Part shown: positions 37,037 through 47,960 of the stretch, in pieces
Position numbering within the stretch: the stretch's first letter is position 1
Layout of the letters: every line of letters begins with the position of its first letter
Assembly (NCBI RefSeq): GCF_900100845.1
Contig: NZ_FNFP01000003.1
Location: 248,001 to 312,000, forward strand
Length of the DNA: 64,000 nucleotides
Direction: 5' to 3'
Source: Natronincola ferrireducens
Lineage (GTDB): Bacteria; Bacillota; Clostridia; Peptostreptococcales; Natronincolaceae
Translations under genes and position numbers: made by a program
Notes under the pieces: model-generated
Database searches by the model: none
What the model saw: only the letters and a program-made list of their open reading frames with translations
Told to the model about the DNA's origin: nothing

Positions 37037-37717
37037 ATGAATAAGAAGTTAAAGACAATTATTATGATCGCTGTTTTAGCCCTAGTTTTTTATGGCATTT
37101 ATTCAATAGGACTGATAGATACTCTAAAGGATTTTGACAAATTCCAAGCCTTAATTAAAGATGCAGGTTCTCTTGGCTATGTTATTTATATCTTAATATT
37201 TGTTGTGGCAGCGGTATTTTCTTTGCCAGCAAGTGTAATTACCATTAGCGGTGGTATTGTATTTGGTCCAGTACTTGGTGCACTTTTAGCACTATTAGGG
37301 GCAACCATCGGTGCTGTTGCAGCATTTTTAGTAGCTCGATATATTGCCAGAGGATTTATTGTAGACAAATTTGGTAAGAATGCAATGTTTCAAAAGGTAG
37401 AGGAAGGGGTTGAAAAAAATGGGAAGGATTTCTTAATTTTAACTCGACTGGTACCTGTTTTCCCCTATAATATTCAAAATTATGCCTATGGTGTTACAAA
37501 TATTAACTTATTTACCTATGCTATTATTACCTTTATTACCATGGCCCCTGGTGCGTTTGTATATGCATATATGGCAGGAGAAATTGCACAAAATGGTATT
37601 ACAACTTCCTTTTTTATTAAATTACTTATAGCAGGGATTGTATTATTTGGTGCTTCTCAAGTTCCAAAAATATTTGCAAAGAGAAAAGGAATTAATATGG
37701 AAACAATCAATAAATAA
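37037..37717 (+). CDS. TVP38/TMEM64 (DedA superfamily) membrane protein
   Basis: A 226-residue membrane protein with about six spans. The VTT-domain motif appears as FSLPASVITISGGIVFG followed by GALLALLGATIGA (about 60-95), and the second signature as LTRLVPVFPYNIQNYAYG (about 134-151). VTT proteins are linked to lipid scrambling or polyprenyl-phosphate recycling and some accompany selenite or mercury genes. It follows the CCG gene by 19 bases with AGGAGG and is the last gene of the operon. Confidence 0.88.
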   Translation: MNKKLKTIIMIAVLALVFYGIYSIGLIDTLKDFDKFQALIKDAGSLGYVIYILIFVVAAVFSLPASVITISGGIVFGPVLGALLALLGATIGAVAAFLVARYIARGFIVDKFGKNAMFQKVEEGVEKNGKDFLILTRLVPVFPYNIQNYAYGVTNINLFTYAIITFITMAPGAFVYAYMAGEIAQNGITTSFFIKLLIAGIVLFGASQVPKIFAKRKGINMETINK

Positions 37718-37863
37718 AATCAAGAAGGTTTTTTATGAAGGTTTTTTATAAAAACATTTCAATTTCTATTGTTTGAAAAGAAATCTTAATATGCAAATGT
37801 TTTTAAAATAAAGAACAAGGTAGAAATATAAGGCTTTATTTCCCCCAATTTTATATATCTATT

Positions 37864-37896
37864 AAAAACCGTCTAGAAATTTCTAGACGGTTTTTA
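37864..37896. terminator. Terminator, perfect palindrome, after the TVP38 gene
   Basis: AAAAACCGTCTAGAAA and TTTCTAGACGGTTTTT form 16-base arms with no spacer beyond the apical bases, with A and T runs on the two sides. It is a strong, possibly bidirectional terminator. Confidence 0.85.
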
Positions 37897-38064
37897 ATAA
37901 ATATTAGCATTATAAATAATCTGCAATAAAAATATAGAAACTCTCTATCATAAAATAATAATAACACATGATATACTCAAGTAAGTAGATATCATGATGT
38001 GAAATGATTTATTACACAATAATAGAAATTCTATTTTAATAAAGATAGAAGGAGGAAAGACCTT
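37897..38064. other. Intergenic stretch before the C_GCAxxG_C_C gene
   Basis: Together with 37718-37863 this makes 347 non-coding bases around the terminator. Apart from the terminator I see only AT-rich sequence and the ribosome site GAAGGAGG for the next gene. Confidence 0.4.
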
Positions 38065-38532
38065 ATGAAAAAAAGTAGTGATAAGCTAATCAAAGAAGCT
38101 AGATATTTAGCAGAAAGCTATTATAGTAAAGGAAAATATTTATGCTCTGAAGCTATCCTAGCCTCTGTAAATGAAGTATTAGAATGTGGTATGCCAGAAG
38201 AATATGTGAAAATGGTATCAGGTTTTCCTGTAGGAATGGGGGGAGCAGGCTGTAGTTGTGGTGCAGTGACAGGTGGCCAGGTGGCACTAGGATTGGTCTA
38301 CGGAAGAAAAAAGCCTGGTGGGAGCAATAAAAAGATTATGAAACTGTCCAAAGAATTACATGATATTTTCCGTGAAAAATATGGTAGTACTTGTTGTAGG
38401 GTTCTTATTAAGGATTATAAGTTTGCTTCTAAGGAGCATATAGAAAGATGTACTAAGGTTACAGGAGATGTTTGTGAAATTGTTATGAAATTAATTCTTG
38501 ACAATCAGAATTTGCTGTCAAAAATTCTTTAA
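38065..38532 (+). CDS. C_GCAxxG_C_C family redox protein
   Basis: A 155-residue soluble protein with the family pattern: Cys27 in YLCSEAIL, GCSCGAVTGG near 72-81, CC near 113-114 and Cys near 128 and 136. The family is named for these cysteines and is predicted to have a redox role. Its genes often lie beside sulfur or selenium functions, and here it sits between two rhodanese genes. The role is not known biochemically. Confidence 0.88.
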   Translation: MKKSSDKLIKEARYLAESYYSKGKYLCSEAILASVNEVLECGMPEEYVKMVSGFPVGMGGAGCSCGAVTGGQVALGLVYGRKKPGGSNKKIMKLSKELHDIFREKYGSTCCRVLIKDYKFASKEHIERCTKVTGDVCEIVMKLILDNQNLLSKIL

Positions 38533-38771
38533 TTTGTATAATTTTGTCAAAAAATATCAAGAGTCTATTTAAATATAAAATTTTATATTAAGTTCTTTTA
38601 CTAATTAAATTTTGCAACTAAACAGTAATCGATGGGTAAAGTATGATTATGCAACCATAACATACTGTTATGACTACATAACAAATCCTTATGTAAAATA
38701 TGGAAAAACCTATGATAAAATGAAGATAAAAGATAAATATTTAACAAACATATAAGTTAAGGGGGATGTAT

Positions 38772-39710
38772 ATGTTAAAATTATTTAAAAGTATTGTAGC
38801 ATTATTGATGGTACTTATTCTAGTAGGTTCAGTCGTTGGGTGCACTTCTGAACCTACAGCTCAAGAACCAGTTGTAGAAAGTGAAGAGCAAACAGAGGAA
38901 ATCACAGAAGAACTAGTAGTAGAGGACAGAGGTTATGCAAGACCAGAAAGCTTAGTCAGTGCAGAGGAATTAAACAATATGGAAAATGTGATTATCGTTG
39001 ACTTTAGAGATGCTACCTTACCAGGGGGTTACATACCAGGAGCTATTAAAATTGGGAGAGGTGAGCAATTTGCAGAGATAGAGGGTGTAGCAAATATGCT
39101 TCCTGATAAAGAAATAATCGAAAGGTTATTAGGAGGTGCAGGGATTTCTAACGATGATACTGTTGTAATTTATGATGGAGATAATGGATTATGGGCTGCA
39201 AGATTATGGTGGACCATGAAAGTATACGGCCATGAAGATGTAAGAATATTAGAAGGTGGTTCTGATGCATGGAGGGACGCGGGCTTTAGAACCCAGATGA
39301 CAGCGGATTCTTTAGAGGCCACAACCTATACGGCTAAAGAAGCAAATACAACTATGATTGCTGATTTAGCCATGATTAAAGAAAGTTTTGATAATGACAA
39401 CTTAGTGGTACTAGATACCCGAAGTGAAGGAGAATGGAATGATGGAAGAGTTCCAGGGGCGGTATGGATTGAATGGACCAAGGCACTAAATGCTGATGGA
39501 ACTTTTAAAAACGCTAATGAATTAAGAGAACTTTATGAGTCCAATGGCATTACAGAAAACAAAGAAGCTATCATGCCCCATTGTAGAGCAGCTGTAAGAT
39601 CAGCCCATACCATGTTTGTTTTAACAGAATTACTAGGCTATGAAAATGTAAGAAACTATGATGGCTCATGGATAGAATATGAAAAATCAGGTGAAGCTAT
39701 AGAAAAATAA
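38772..39710 (+). CDS. Lipoprotein two-domain rhodanese
   Basis: A 312-residue surface lipoprotein (lipobox VVGC near residue 21) with an acidic linker and two rhodanese domains. The first has no active cysteine; the second carries HCRAAVR near 276-282, with Cys277 the likely sulfur acceptor. It is clearly a paralogue of the protein at 33343-34317 (shared GYxDVRxLxGG-type and DGSWIE motifs) but anchored by lipid rather than a span. ATG 38772 is preferred because GGGGG sits six bases upstream. It is monocistronic, ending at a terminator. Confidence 0.88.
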   Translation: MLKLFKSIVALLMVLILVGSVVGCTSEPTAQEPVVESEEQTEEITEELVVEDRGYARPESLVSAEELNNMENVIIVDFRDATLPGGYIPGAIKIGRGEQFAEIEGVANMLPDKEIIERLLGGAGISNDDTVVIYDGDNGLWAARLWWTMKVYGHEDVRILEGGSDAWRDAGFRTQMTADSLEATTYTAKEANTTMIADLAMIKESFDNDNLVVLDTRSEGEWNDGRVPGAVWIEWTKALNADGTFKNANELRELYESNGITENKEAIMPHCRAAVRSAHTMFVLTELLGYENVRNYDGSWIEYEKSGEAIEK

Positions 39711-39743
39711 ATAGATCAACTAAATCTACAATTTGATATCAGT

Positions 39744-39775
39744 AGCCCTTTCCTTCAGGAAGGGCTGAATTTTTT
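39744..39775 (+). terminator. Terminator after the lipoprotein rhodanese gene
   Basis: AGCCCTTTCCT pairs with AGGAAGGGCT, followed by GAATTTTTT. Confidence 0.85.
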
Positions 39776-39877
39776 GGAAATTACATTATACCTTATAAAT
39801 AAATATGCTAGAATAATATTAGAAAAAATTCCACTGGTCACATTGATAGAAAAATCAAATACAAAAAGGGAACCACT

Positions 39878-39979
39878 ATGTTTAAGGAGATATATACATT
39901 TATTATAACAGCATATAAAGAAAATCAAGAAGTTAAATATGGTAAAATAAAGCATGATTTAGACAACTGGGTGGAATAG
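39878..39979 (+). CDS. Possible small open reading frame of 33 codons
   Basis: ATG at 39878 follows AAAAAGGG by seven bases and the frame runs to TAG at 39977. The product would be a mixed hydrophobic/charged peptide starting MFKEIYTFIITAYKEN. I do not recognise a family. It lies in a 650-base spacer between a terminator and the PyrR attenuator; it could be a gene remnant or chance. Confidence 0.25.
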   Translation: MFKEIYTFIITAYKENQEVKYGKIKHDLDNWVE

Positions 39980-40109
39980 AATTAGATGGTATTATTGTTT
40001 TTGATTCAAGTAGAGGAAACATATTTCTAAATAGTTATTAGAAAATATAATTTTTTGATAATCTATTGCATGTAGGCAAAAAAAATGATATACTTACTAA
40101 GATGAAAAT

Positions 40110-40216
40110 AAAAAGTCTTTAATTCAGTCCAGAGAGGCTGGCAAGATACCGGAATATATAGTAATAATTATTACAAGATTACTATGACTTCTTGCCAGTA
40201 GGCAGGAAGTTTTTTA
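40110..40216 (+). promoter_or_regulatory. PyrR-binding attenuator upstream of the uracil permease
   Basis: The binding loop TTCAGTCCAGAGAGGCTGGC (40124-40143) matches the pyrimidine-operon PyrR target, with its conserved CCAGAGAGGC. A terminator ACTTCTTGCC / GGCAGGAAGT at 40187-40210 followed by six T completes the switch. UMP-bound PyrR should favour termination, so uracil uptake falls when pyrimidines are abundant. Confidence 0.85.
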
Positions 40217-40230
40217 TTTGCACTCTGTGA

Positions 40231-40272
40231 AAGTGACTGACACCAAATCAAAGATTTGGGTCATCTACTTTT
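40231..40272. repeat. Small foldback element inside the permease leader
   Basis: CCAAATC-AAA-GATTTGG forms a perfect hairpin at 40243-40259, flanked by imperfect arms AAGTGACTGAC and GTCATCTACTT. It lies between two PyrR-like hairpins and resembles REP-type elements, though only one copy is visible here. Confidence 0.35.
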
Positions 40273-40289
40273 CTAAAGTAATACCTTTA

Positions 40290-40341
40290 AATCAACCCAG
40301 TGAGGTTGAAAAGGGAGAAAACAACACTTTTCTCCTTTAAC
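40290..40341 (+). promoter_or_regulatory. Second PyrR-like hairpin near the permease ribosome site
   Basis: TCAACC-CAGTGA-GGTTGA forms a six-pair hairpin whose loop context CCAGTGAGG differs by one base from the PyrR core CCAGAGAGG. A second stem AAAGGGAGAAAA / TTTTCTCCTTT follows without a T run. It might give translational or additional transcriptional control. Confidence 0.4.
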
Positions 40342-40361
40342 ACAAATCAAAGGAGGTTTTT

Positions 40362-41621
40362 ATGATGGCAGAAAACACATTAACAAAAACAACTATGCAA
40401 GTAAAAGAAAACACAACGAATTTAGAAAACGCAAAAAAAGTGGTACTAGCTGTCCAGCATTTAATTGCTATGTTTGGGGCAACGGTTTTAGTACCAATCT
40501 TAACAGGGTTAGATCCTTCTATTGCACTACTATCAGCAGGGGTAGGAACTTTATTATTCCATCTAGTTACCTACGGTAAGATTCCTGTATTTTTAGGTTC
40601 ATCCTTTGCATTTATACCAGTAATTCTTACTGTTAGTCAAAATTATGGTGGGGATTTAACCTATGCCCAAGGAGGCATCGTGGTAGCAGGATTGATTTAT
40701 ATATTGATGTCCTTTGCAGTTAAAAAGGTTGGTGTAGAGAAAATCAAAAAATATTTACCAGCTCAAGTAGTAGGTCCTATGATTATGGTTATCGGTTTAA
40801 ACCTAGTACCTGTAGCTTATGATATGGCATCAGCTCACTTTGTGGTGGCGGCCATCACCTTAGTTACAGCCGTGACCGTTACCCTAAAGGGAAGAGGGTT
40901 TTCAAAACAATTATCTATTTTAATAGCCGTAGTAGTAGGATATATACTTTCATTAAATATTGGTTTAGTAAATATAGAAGCAGTAAGAGAAGCAAAAATT
41001 TTAGCAATGCCAAACTTTACACTACCTAAGTTTGAGTTAGGAGCAATAGCAATTATTGCACCAGTAGTATTGGCAGTATTCATGGAGCATATTGGAGATA
41101 TAACAACAAACGGACAAGTTGTAGGTAAAAACTTTATAGAAGAACCAGGATTAAACCGTACTTTATTAGGAGACGGATTAGCAACCTTGTTTGCAGGATT
41201 TATAGGTGGCCCTGCAAATACAACCTATGGTGAAAATACTGGGGTACTAGCCATAACAAAGAACTATGACCCAACTATTCTAAGACTTGCTGCGGTATTG
41301 GCCATAATTCTAGGATTTGTTGCTAAAGTGGGCGGTTTCCTAAGCACAATTCCAGTACCAGTTATGGGTGGTATAAGTTTGATGCTCTTTAGTATGATTG
41401 CTTTAGTAGGTGTAAAAACTATAAAAAACAATGATGTAACCTTTAATGCAAAAAATATAGTAATTATGGCCACTATACTAATACTAGGTTTAGGGTCAGG
41501 ATATATTGAAACGTATTTAGGTATATCAATTGGTATTCCAATAACTGAACTTGTAAAAATAGAAGGCCTAAGCCTTGCTGCAATCGTAGGTGTTGTATTA
41601 AATGCAGTATTAAATAGATAA
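40362..41621 (+). CDS. Uracil permease (NCS2 family)
   Basis: A 419-residue membrane protein of the nucleobase-ascorbate transporter family with about 12-14 spans. AVQHLIAMFGATVLVPILTG near the N-terminus and the signature with FAGFIGGPANTTYGEN (about 288-303) identify the UraA/PyrP uracil branch rather than xanthine permeases. The PyrR attenuator upstream agrees. Two ATGs lie after AGGAGG; 40362 is used, and 40365 has better spacing. It imports uracil by proton symport in characterised relatives. Confidence 0.9.
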   Translation: MMAENTLTKTTMQVKENTTNLENAKKVVLAVQHLIAMFGATVLVPILTGLDPSIALLSAGVGTLLFHLVTYGKIPVFLGSSFAFIPVILTVSQNYGGDLTYAQGGIVVAGLIYILMSFAVKKVGVEKIKKYLPAQVVGPMIMVIGLNLVPVAYDMASAHFVVAAITLVTAVTVTLKGRGFSKQLSILIAVVVGYILSLNIGLVNIEAVREAKILAMPNFTLPKFELGAIAIIAPVVLAVFMEHIGDITTNGQVVGKNFIEEPGLNRTLLGDGLATLFAGFIGGPANTTYGENTGVLAITKNYDPTILRLAAVLAIILGFVAKVGGFLSTIPVPVMGGISLMLFSMIALVGVKTIKNNDVTFNAKNIVIMATILILGLGSGYIETYLGISIGIPITELVKIEGLSLAAIVGVVLNAVLNR

Positions 41622-41640
41622 TAATAAAATAATAAATATA

Positions 41641-41697
41641 AAATCTCTCTAGATACTCTAAGATATGGACTTTGGAGTTTGCTAGGGAGATTTTTAT
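41641..41697 (+). terminator. Terminator after the uracil permease gene
   Basis: AAATCTCTCTAG and CTAGGGAGATTT pair (one G-U) around an inner ACTCT/GGAGT hairpin, followed by TTTT. Confidence 0.75.
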
Positions 41698-41789
41698 TGA
41701 AAAAAAATCGAAGACTACTAACTGATTATCACTGTTGATACTGGGTAATAATTAGAGGAAGAAAATAAACATGTTAAGAGGTGAATAAA

Positions 41790-42272
41790 ATGGAGCAGAA
41801 GACAAAAGTAGAAATAGGAAAGAAAGCACCAGATTTTACTTTACCATCAGATATAGGGGAGGAAATGTCCTTAAATGAATTTAAGGGCAAAAATATTGTT
41901 GTATTTTTTTATCCAAAGGATCATACTGCTGGATGAACTACAGAAGTCTCTGAGTTCAGAGATCGCTATAATGAATTTAAACAATTAGACACAATGGTTT
42001 TAGGAATAAGTAAGGATAGTGTAAAATCCCATGCAAAATTTAGAGATAAGCAAAATCTTCCTTATCCATTACTAAGCGATGAAGAAAAAAATGTACTTAA
42101 GCTTTATGGAGTTCTAAAGCCTAAAAAAATGTTTGGGAAAGAGGTTTTCGGTACAGAAAGATCAACCTTTATTATTAATAGAGGGGGCATTTTAGTTAAA
42201 GAATATCGAGGTGTGAAAGTAAAGGGACATGTAGATGAAATATTAGCATATATAAAAGATAACGTAGAATAA
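41790..42272 (+). CDS. Selenocysteine-containing peroxiredoxin (BCP/PrxQ type), in-frame UGA at codon 49
   Basis: Reduces hydroperoxides. ATG at 41790 follows AAGAGGTG. The frame reads 48 codons to TGA (41934-41936) and continues as a perfect peroxiredoxin for 111 more. The context FYPKDHTAG-UGA-TTEVSEF matches the BCP active site YPKDxTPGCTxE, with UGA exactly at the peroxidatic cysteine. A hairpin starting 10 bases after UGA suits a bacterial SECIS. The 160-residue product has no cysteine at all, so no resolving cysteine. Automated callers will report only the truncated 3' part from 41994. A nonsense mutation is the alternative, but the position and hairpin argue against it. Confidence 0.93.
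41934..41965 (+). promoter_or_regulatory. UGA codon and SECIS element of the selenoperoxiredoxin
   Basis: After UGA, TCTCTGA (41947-41953) pairs with TCAGAGA (41956-41962), leaving GT at the apex. Bacterial SECIS elements bound by SelB have an apical G-U about 16-37 bases past UGA; here the G is 18 bases downstream. selA, selB, selC and selD are not in the window. Confidence 0.8.
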
Positions 42273-42293
42273 GCGGTTTAACCGCTTTTTTTT
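42271..42293 (+). terminator. Terminator overlapping the peroxiredoxin stop
   Basis: AAGCGGT-TTA-ACCGCTT followed by T residues; the stem begins within the stop codon. Confidence 0.85.
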
Positions 42294-42345
42294 ATGTATG
42301 ATATTTCCAAAAAGTTAAATAATAAGATTTGAGTAATAATATTAG

Positions 42346-45918
<3,573 letters not shown>

Positions 45919-45930
45919 AGCTGTAATAGA

Positions 45931-45959
45931 AAAGGGACTAACAAACTAGTCCCTTTTCT
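45931..45959 (+). terminator. Terminator after nifJ
   Basis: AAAGGGACTA and TAGTCCCTTT form 10-base arms with a 6-base loop, followed by TCTA; the T tract is within the stem end. Confidence 0.75.
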
Positions 45960-46005
45960 AAAATTTCAATACTGAATTTACTGGTTAATATTACCAAATA
46001 TCCTT

Positions 46006-46173
46006 TTACTTTTGATTTGTATCAACATACTCCTTAGCATTTCGCACTTCTATTTCATCAGGAATAGGAACTCTTGATTGGGGCTTTAAATCTTTAATAT
46101 TAGCCCATGCAGCTGTTTGATGATTTTCAATAGTTCGATCCCTATGATTTTCCTTAAACTTATTTTTAGCCAT
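46006..46173 (-). CDS. DUF3787 (CDIF630_02480-type) spore surface protein
   Basis: A 55-residue hydrophilic protein too short for many gene finders. The reverse strand shows GGAGGG seven bases before ATG, then a product ending VPIPDEIEVRNAKEYVDTNQK with AAWANI before it, the conserved core of the DUF3787 family, found as a spore surface component in Clostridioides. It is monocistronic between nifJ and the GDT1-like gene, both of which have terminators facing it. Confidence 0.8.
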   Translation of the reverse strand: MAKNKFKENHRDRTIENHQTAAWANIKDLKPQSRVPIPDEIEVRNAKEYVDTNQK

Positions 46174-46330
46174 AAAAATCCCTCCTTAATACTTATTATT
46201 CACAATGAAGGCTAAATCTATGATTAAATCTATTGTATAAAATTTATCTGAAAAATTTAGGATTTCAACATAAACGATGTTAAAGATGAAGGGCGATATT
46301 TTTTACAATATAAACTACATAATAATCAAA

Positions 46331-46356
46331 AAAAACAGACCACATAACTGTGGTCA
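46331..46356 (-). terminator. Terminator of the GDT1-like gene (reverse strand)
   Basis: Read on the reverse strand: GACCACA, loop GTTA, TGTGGTC, then TGTTTTTTTT. Confidence 0.85.
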
Positions 46357-46366
46357 TCCTATACAT

Positions 46367-47476
46367 TTAGTGGGATAAAGAAGGTTTATTGGTAAAAAAG
46401 TTTTGTTCTAATGTCTCAACTTCTTTATAGTAAGCAGCAGCATCACCAGTAAAGGGCAAACTTTTTCCAAAGTATTGACGCTCTAAAGTCTCTCTTGCGA
46501 TATTCCCTACACACCTTTCTTCATGCTTAGAACAATGGAGACAGGTCTCTATTGTTACTAATAGGCTTTGCTTTAACTGGTCTCTATCCAAATCAATCGT
46601 TTGAACATCTGCTTGGATGTGGATTTTATTTGGTAGTACATATTGATTTTTTTGTCTAGCTTCCTTCAGCATAGCTTTTACTAAGCTGATAGAACATTGT
46701 TGATTTTGGCAAGCTTGACATTCATCTCCTTGTGAACAAACAAAATTAAGAGATTCTTGGATCTTTAAAGTGTTTAAATAAAGTTCTTGGGCTGTTTCTT
46801 TTAATCGAGTATTTTTATGACCTCTATTTTTAACCATAGGTTTTAGTAGATATAACAAAATTCCTGTTAAAGTCATAAAAAATAGGGTAGTATTTGTAAT
46901 GGTAACATAGTGACGAGGAATTGTTTCCCATAATTTCATAATACCAAATAGAAGGAAAACACCAGATGATGCTAGTTTTATTGCTATTTCAGGTATATTT
47001 TTACCTATCTTACTACCTATCCATATACCTATACCGCTGGTTAAAACCATTCCCAATACTGTACCTATCAATATAAAATGGGGATAAGTGGCTTGTGATG
47101 CTAGAGCAATTGTAGTTAATTGGGTTTTATCTCCCAACTCTCCAATAAAAAAAGCTGTGGCTACAGTCAAAATAGGACCATATTTATTTGTTGATTTTTT
47201 GTTTTCTTCTTCAGTATCTTCTACTAGTCCCCAAAGACCAAAGATAATAAAGGAACAACCGGCTATTAGTTGAATAAGAGTTAAAGAGATGGTTTTCGAT
47301 AGATAAAAACCTATAAAAACTGCCAAAGCATGATTGGCTAGAGAGCCAAATAATACTCCTAATAAAACCTTTTTAGCGGGGTATTTAGTAGCAAAGGTCA
47401 TGGCTAGTATTTGTGTTTTATCCCCCATTTCAGCAAGGAAGATAAAAAAACAGGCATAAATAAGTTCGGTAATCAT
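46367..47476 (-). CDS. GDT1/TMEM165 (UPF0016) cation exporter with Cys-rich C-terminal domain
   Basis: Residues 1-213 are a complete UPF0016 transporter: two homologous halves with the cation motifs EMGDKTQ (16-22) and ELGDKTQ (113-119), and six or seven spans. Bacterial relatives (MneA, Mnx) export Mn2+. Residues 214-369 add a soluble domain absent from normal members, with seven cysteines (247, 253, 256, 261, 312, 315, 322) arranged like metal or Fe-S ligands. I do not recognise this tail. No Mn-sensing yybP-ykoY riboswitch is visible upstream, although these often control the family. TAGGAGGA is the ribosome site. Confidence 0.88.
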   Translation of the reverse strand: MITELIYACFFIFLAEMGDKTQILAMTFATKYPAKKVLLGVLFGSLANHALAVFIGFYLSKTISLTLIQLIAGCSFIIFGLWGLVEDTEEENKKSTNKYGPILTVATAFFIGELGDKTQLTTIALASQATYPHFILIGTVLGMVLTSGIGIWIGSKIGKNIPEIAIKLASSGVFLLFGIMKLWETIPRHYVTITNTTLFFMTLTGILLYLLKPMVKNRGHKNTRLKETAQELYLNTLKIQESLNFVCSQGDECQACQNQQCSISLVKAMLKEARQKNQYVLPNKIHIQADVQTIDLDRDQLKQSLLVTIETCLHCSKHEERCVGNIARETLERQYFGKSLPFTGDAAAYYKEVETLEQNFFTNKPSLSH

Positions 47477-47591
47477 AACTAATCCTCCTATTAGGTCAAT
47501 TTTCTCTTTATAAATGATTAAACATAAATCTTAATGAAAAATACTAAGTGATAGCCTTTAGAAAAAGGGATTATAACTTCTAGTCCCATAT

Positions 47592-47690
47592 CTAGGGGCT
47601 GGGGCGCAGGAACCTGTGTTTTTTACTAAGGTTAAGAAATTAATTGTCGATAAAAAACGACACAGTGATATTCCTACATGGATACCCTAG
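47592..47690. ncRNA. Possible structured RNA (6S-like hairpin), strand unclear
   Basis: In the 484 bases between the divergent GDT1-like and serine hydrolase genes, a GC-rich patch forms a long interrupted hairpin: CTAGGG (47592) with CCCTAG (47685), an asymmetric bubble, AGGAA (47608) with TTCCT (47671), and CTGTGT (47614) with ACACAG (47660). A smaller TGTCG/CGACA hairpin at 47645-47662 competes. A long hairpin with a central bubble is reminiscent of 6S RNA, but I could not match a consensus. The rest of the spacer is AT-rich and empty. Confidence 0.3.
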
Positions 47691-47960
47691 TCTCGTTGTT
47701 TTTAAATATATTTTGCTGAATAGTATTAGAGAAGCTTTAACAATTTTTCATAATATCAATAGTATAGCATAAATGGATTAGGCAGACAAATAAAACATAC
47801 AGGCTATATAAATGCAATGGTAATACGAAGACTTTTGTAAAAGGTAAGAATTTAAAAGTTCAACTATTACTATAATTAATGATAGGAATACTTCTGATAC
47901 AAAACAAAATATGATAGAATGAAAATAAAACATACTATAATAAAAAAGGGGTTTATAAAG

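Noticed and set aside
41994-42272. A separate 92-residue truncated peroxiredoxin gene
   Set aside because: It is the 3' part of the UGA-containing gene; the active-site half is intact upstream in the same frame.
41790-42272. Peroxiredoxin pseudogene with a nonsense mutation
   Set aside because: The only stop is UGA, at the exact catalytic position, with a SECIS-like hairpin, and the rest of the gene is undamaged.
47477-47600. yybP-ykoY manganese riboswitch for the GDT1-like gene
   Set aside because: I looked for the conserved loops on the reverse strand upstream of the start codon and could not find them.
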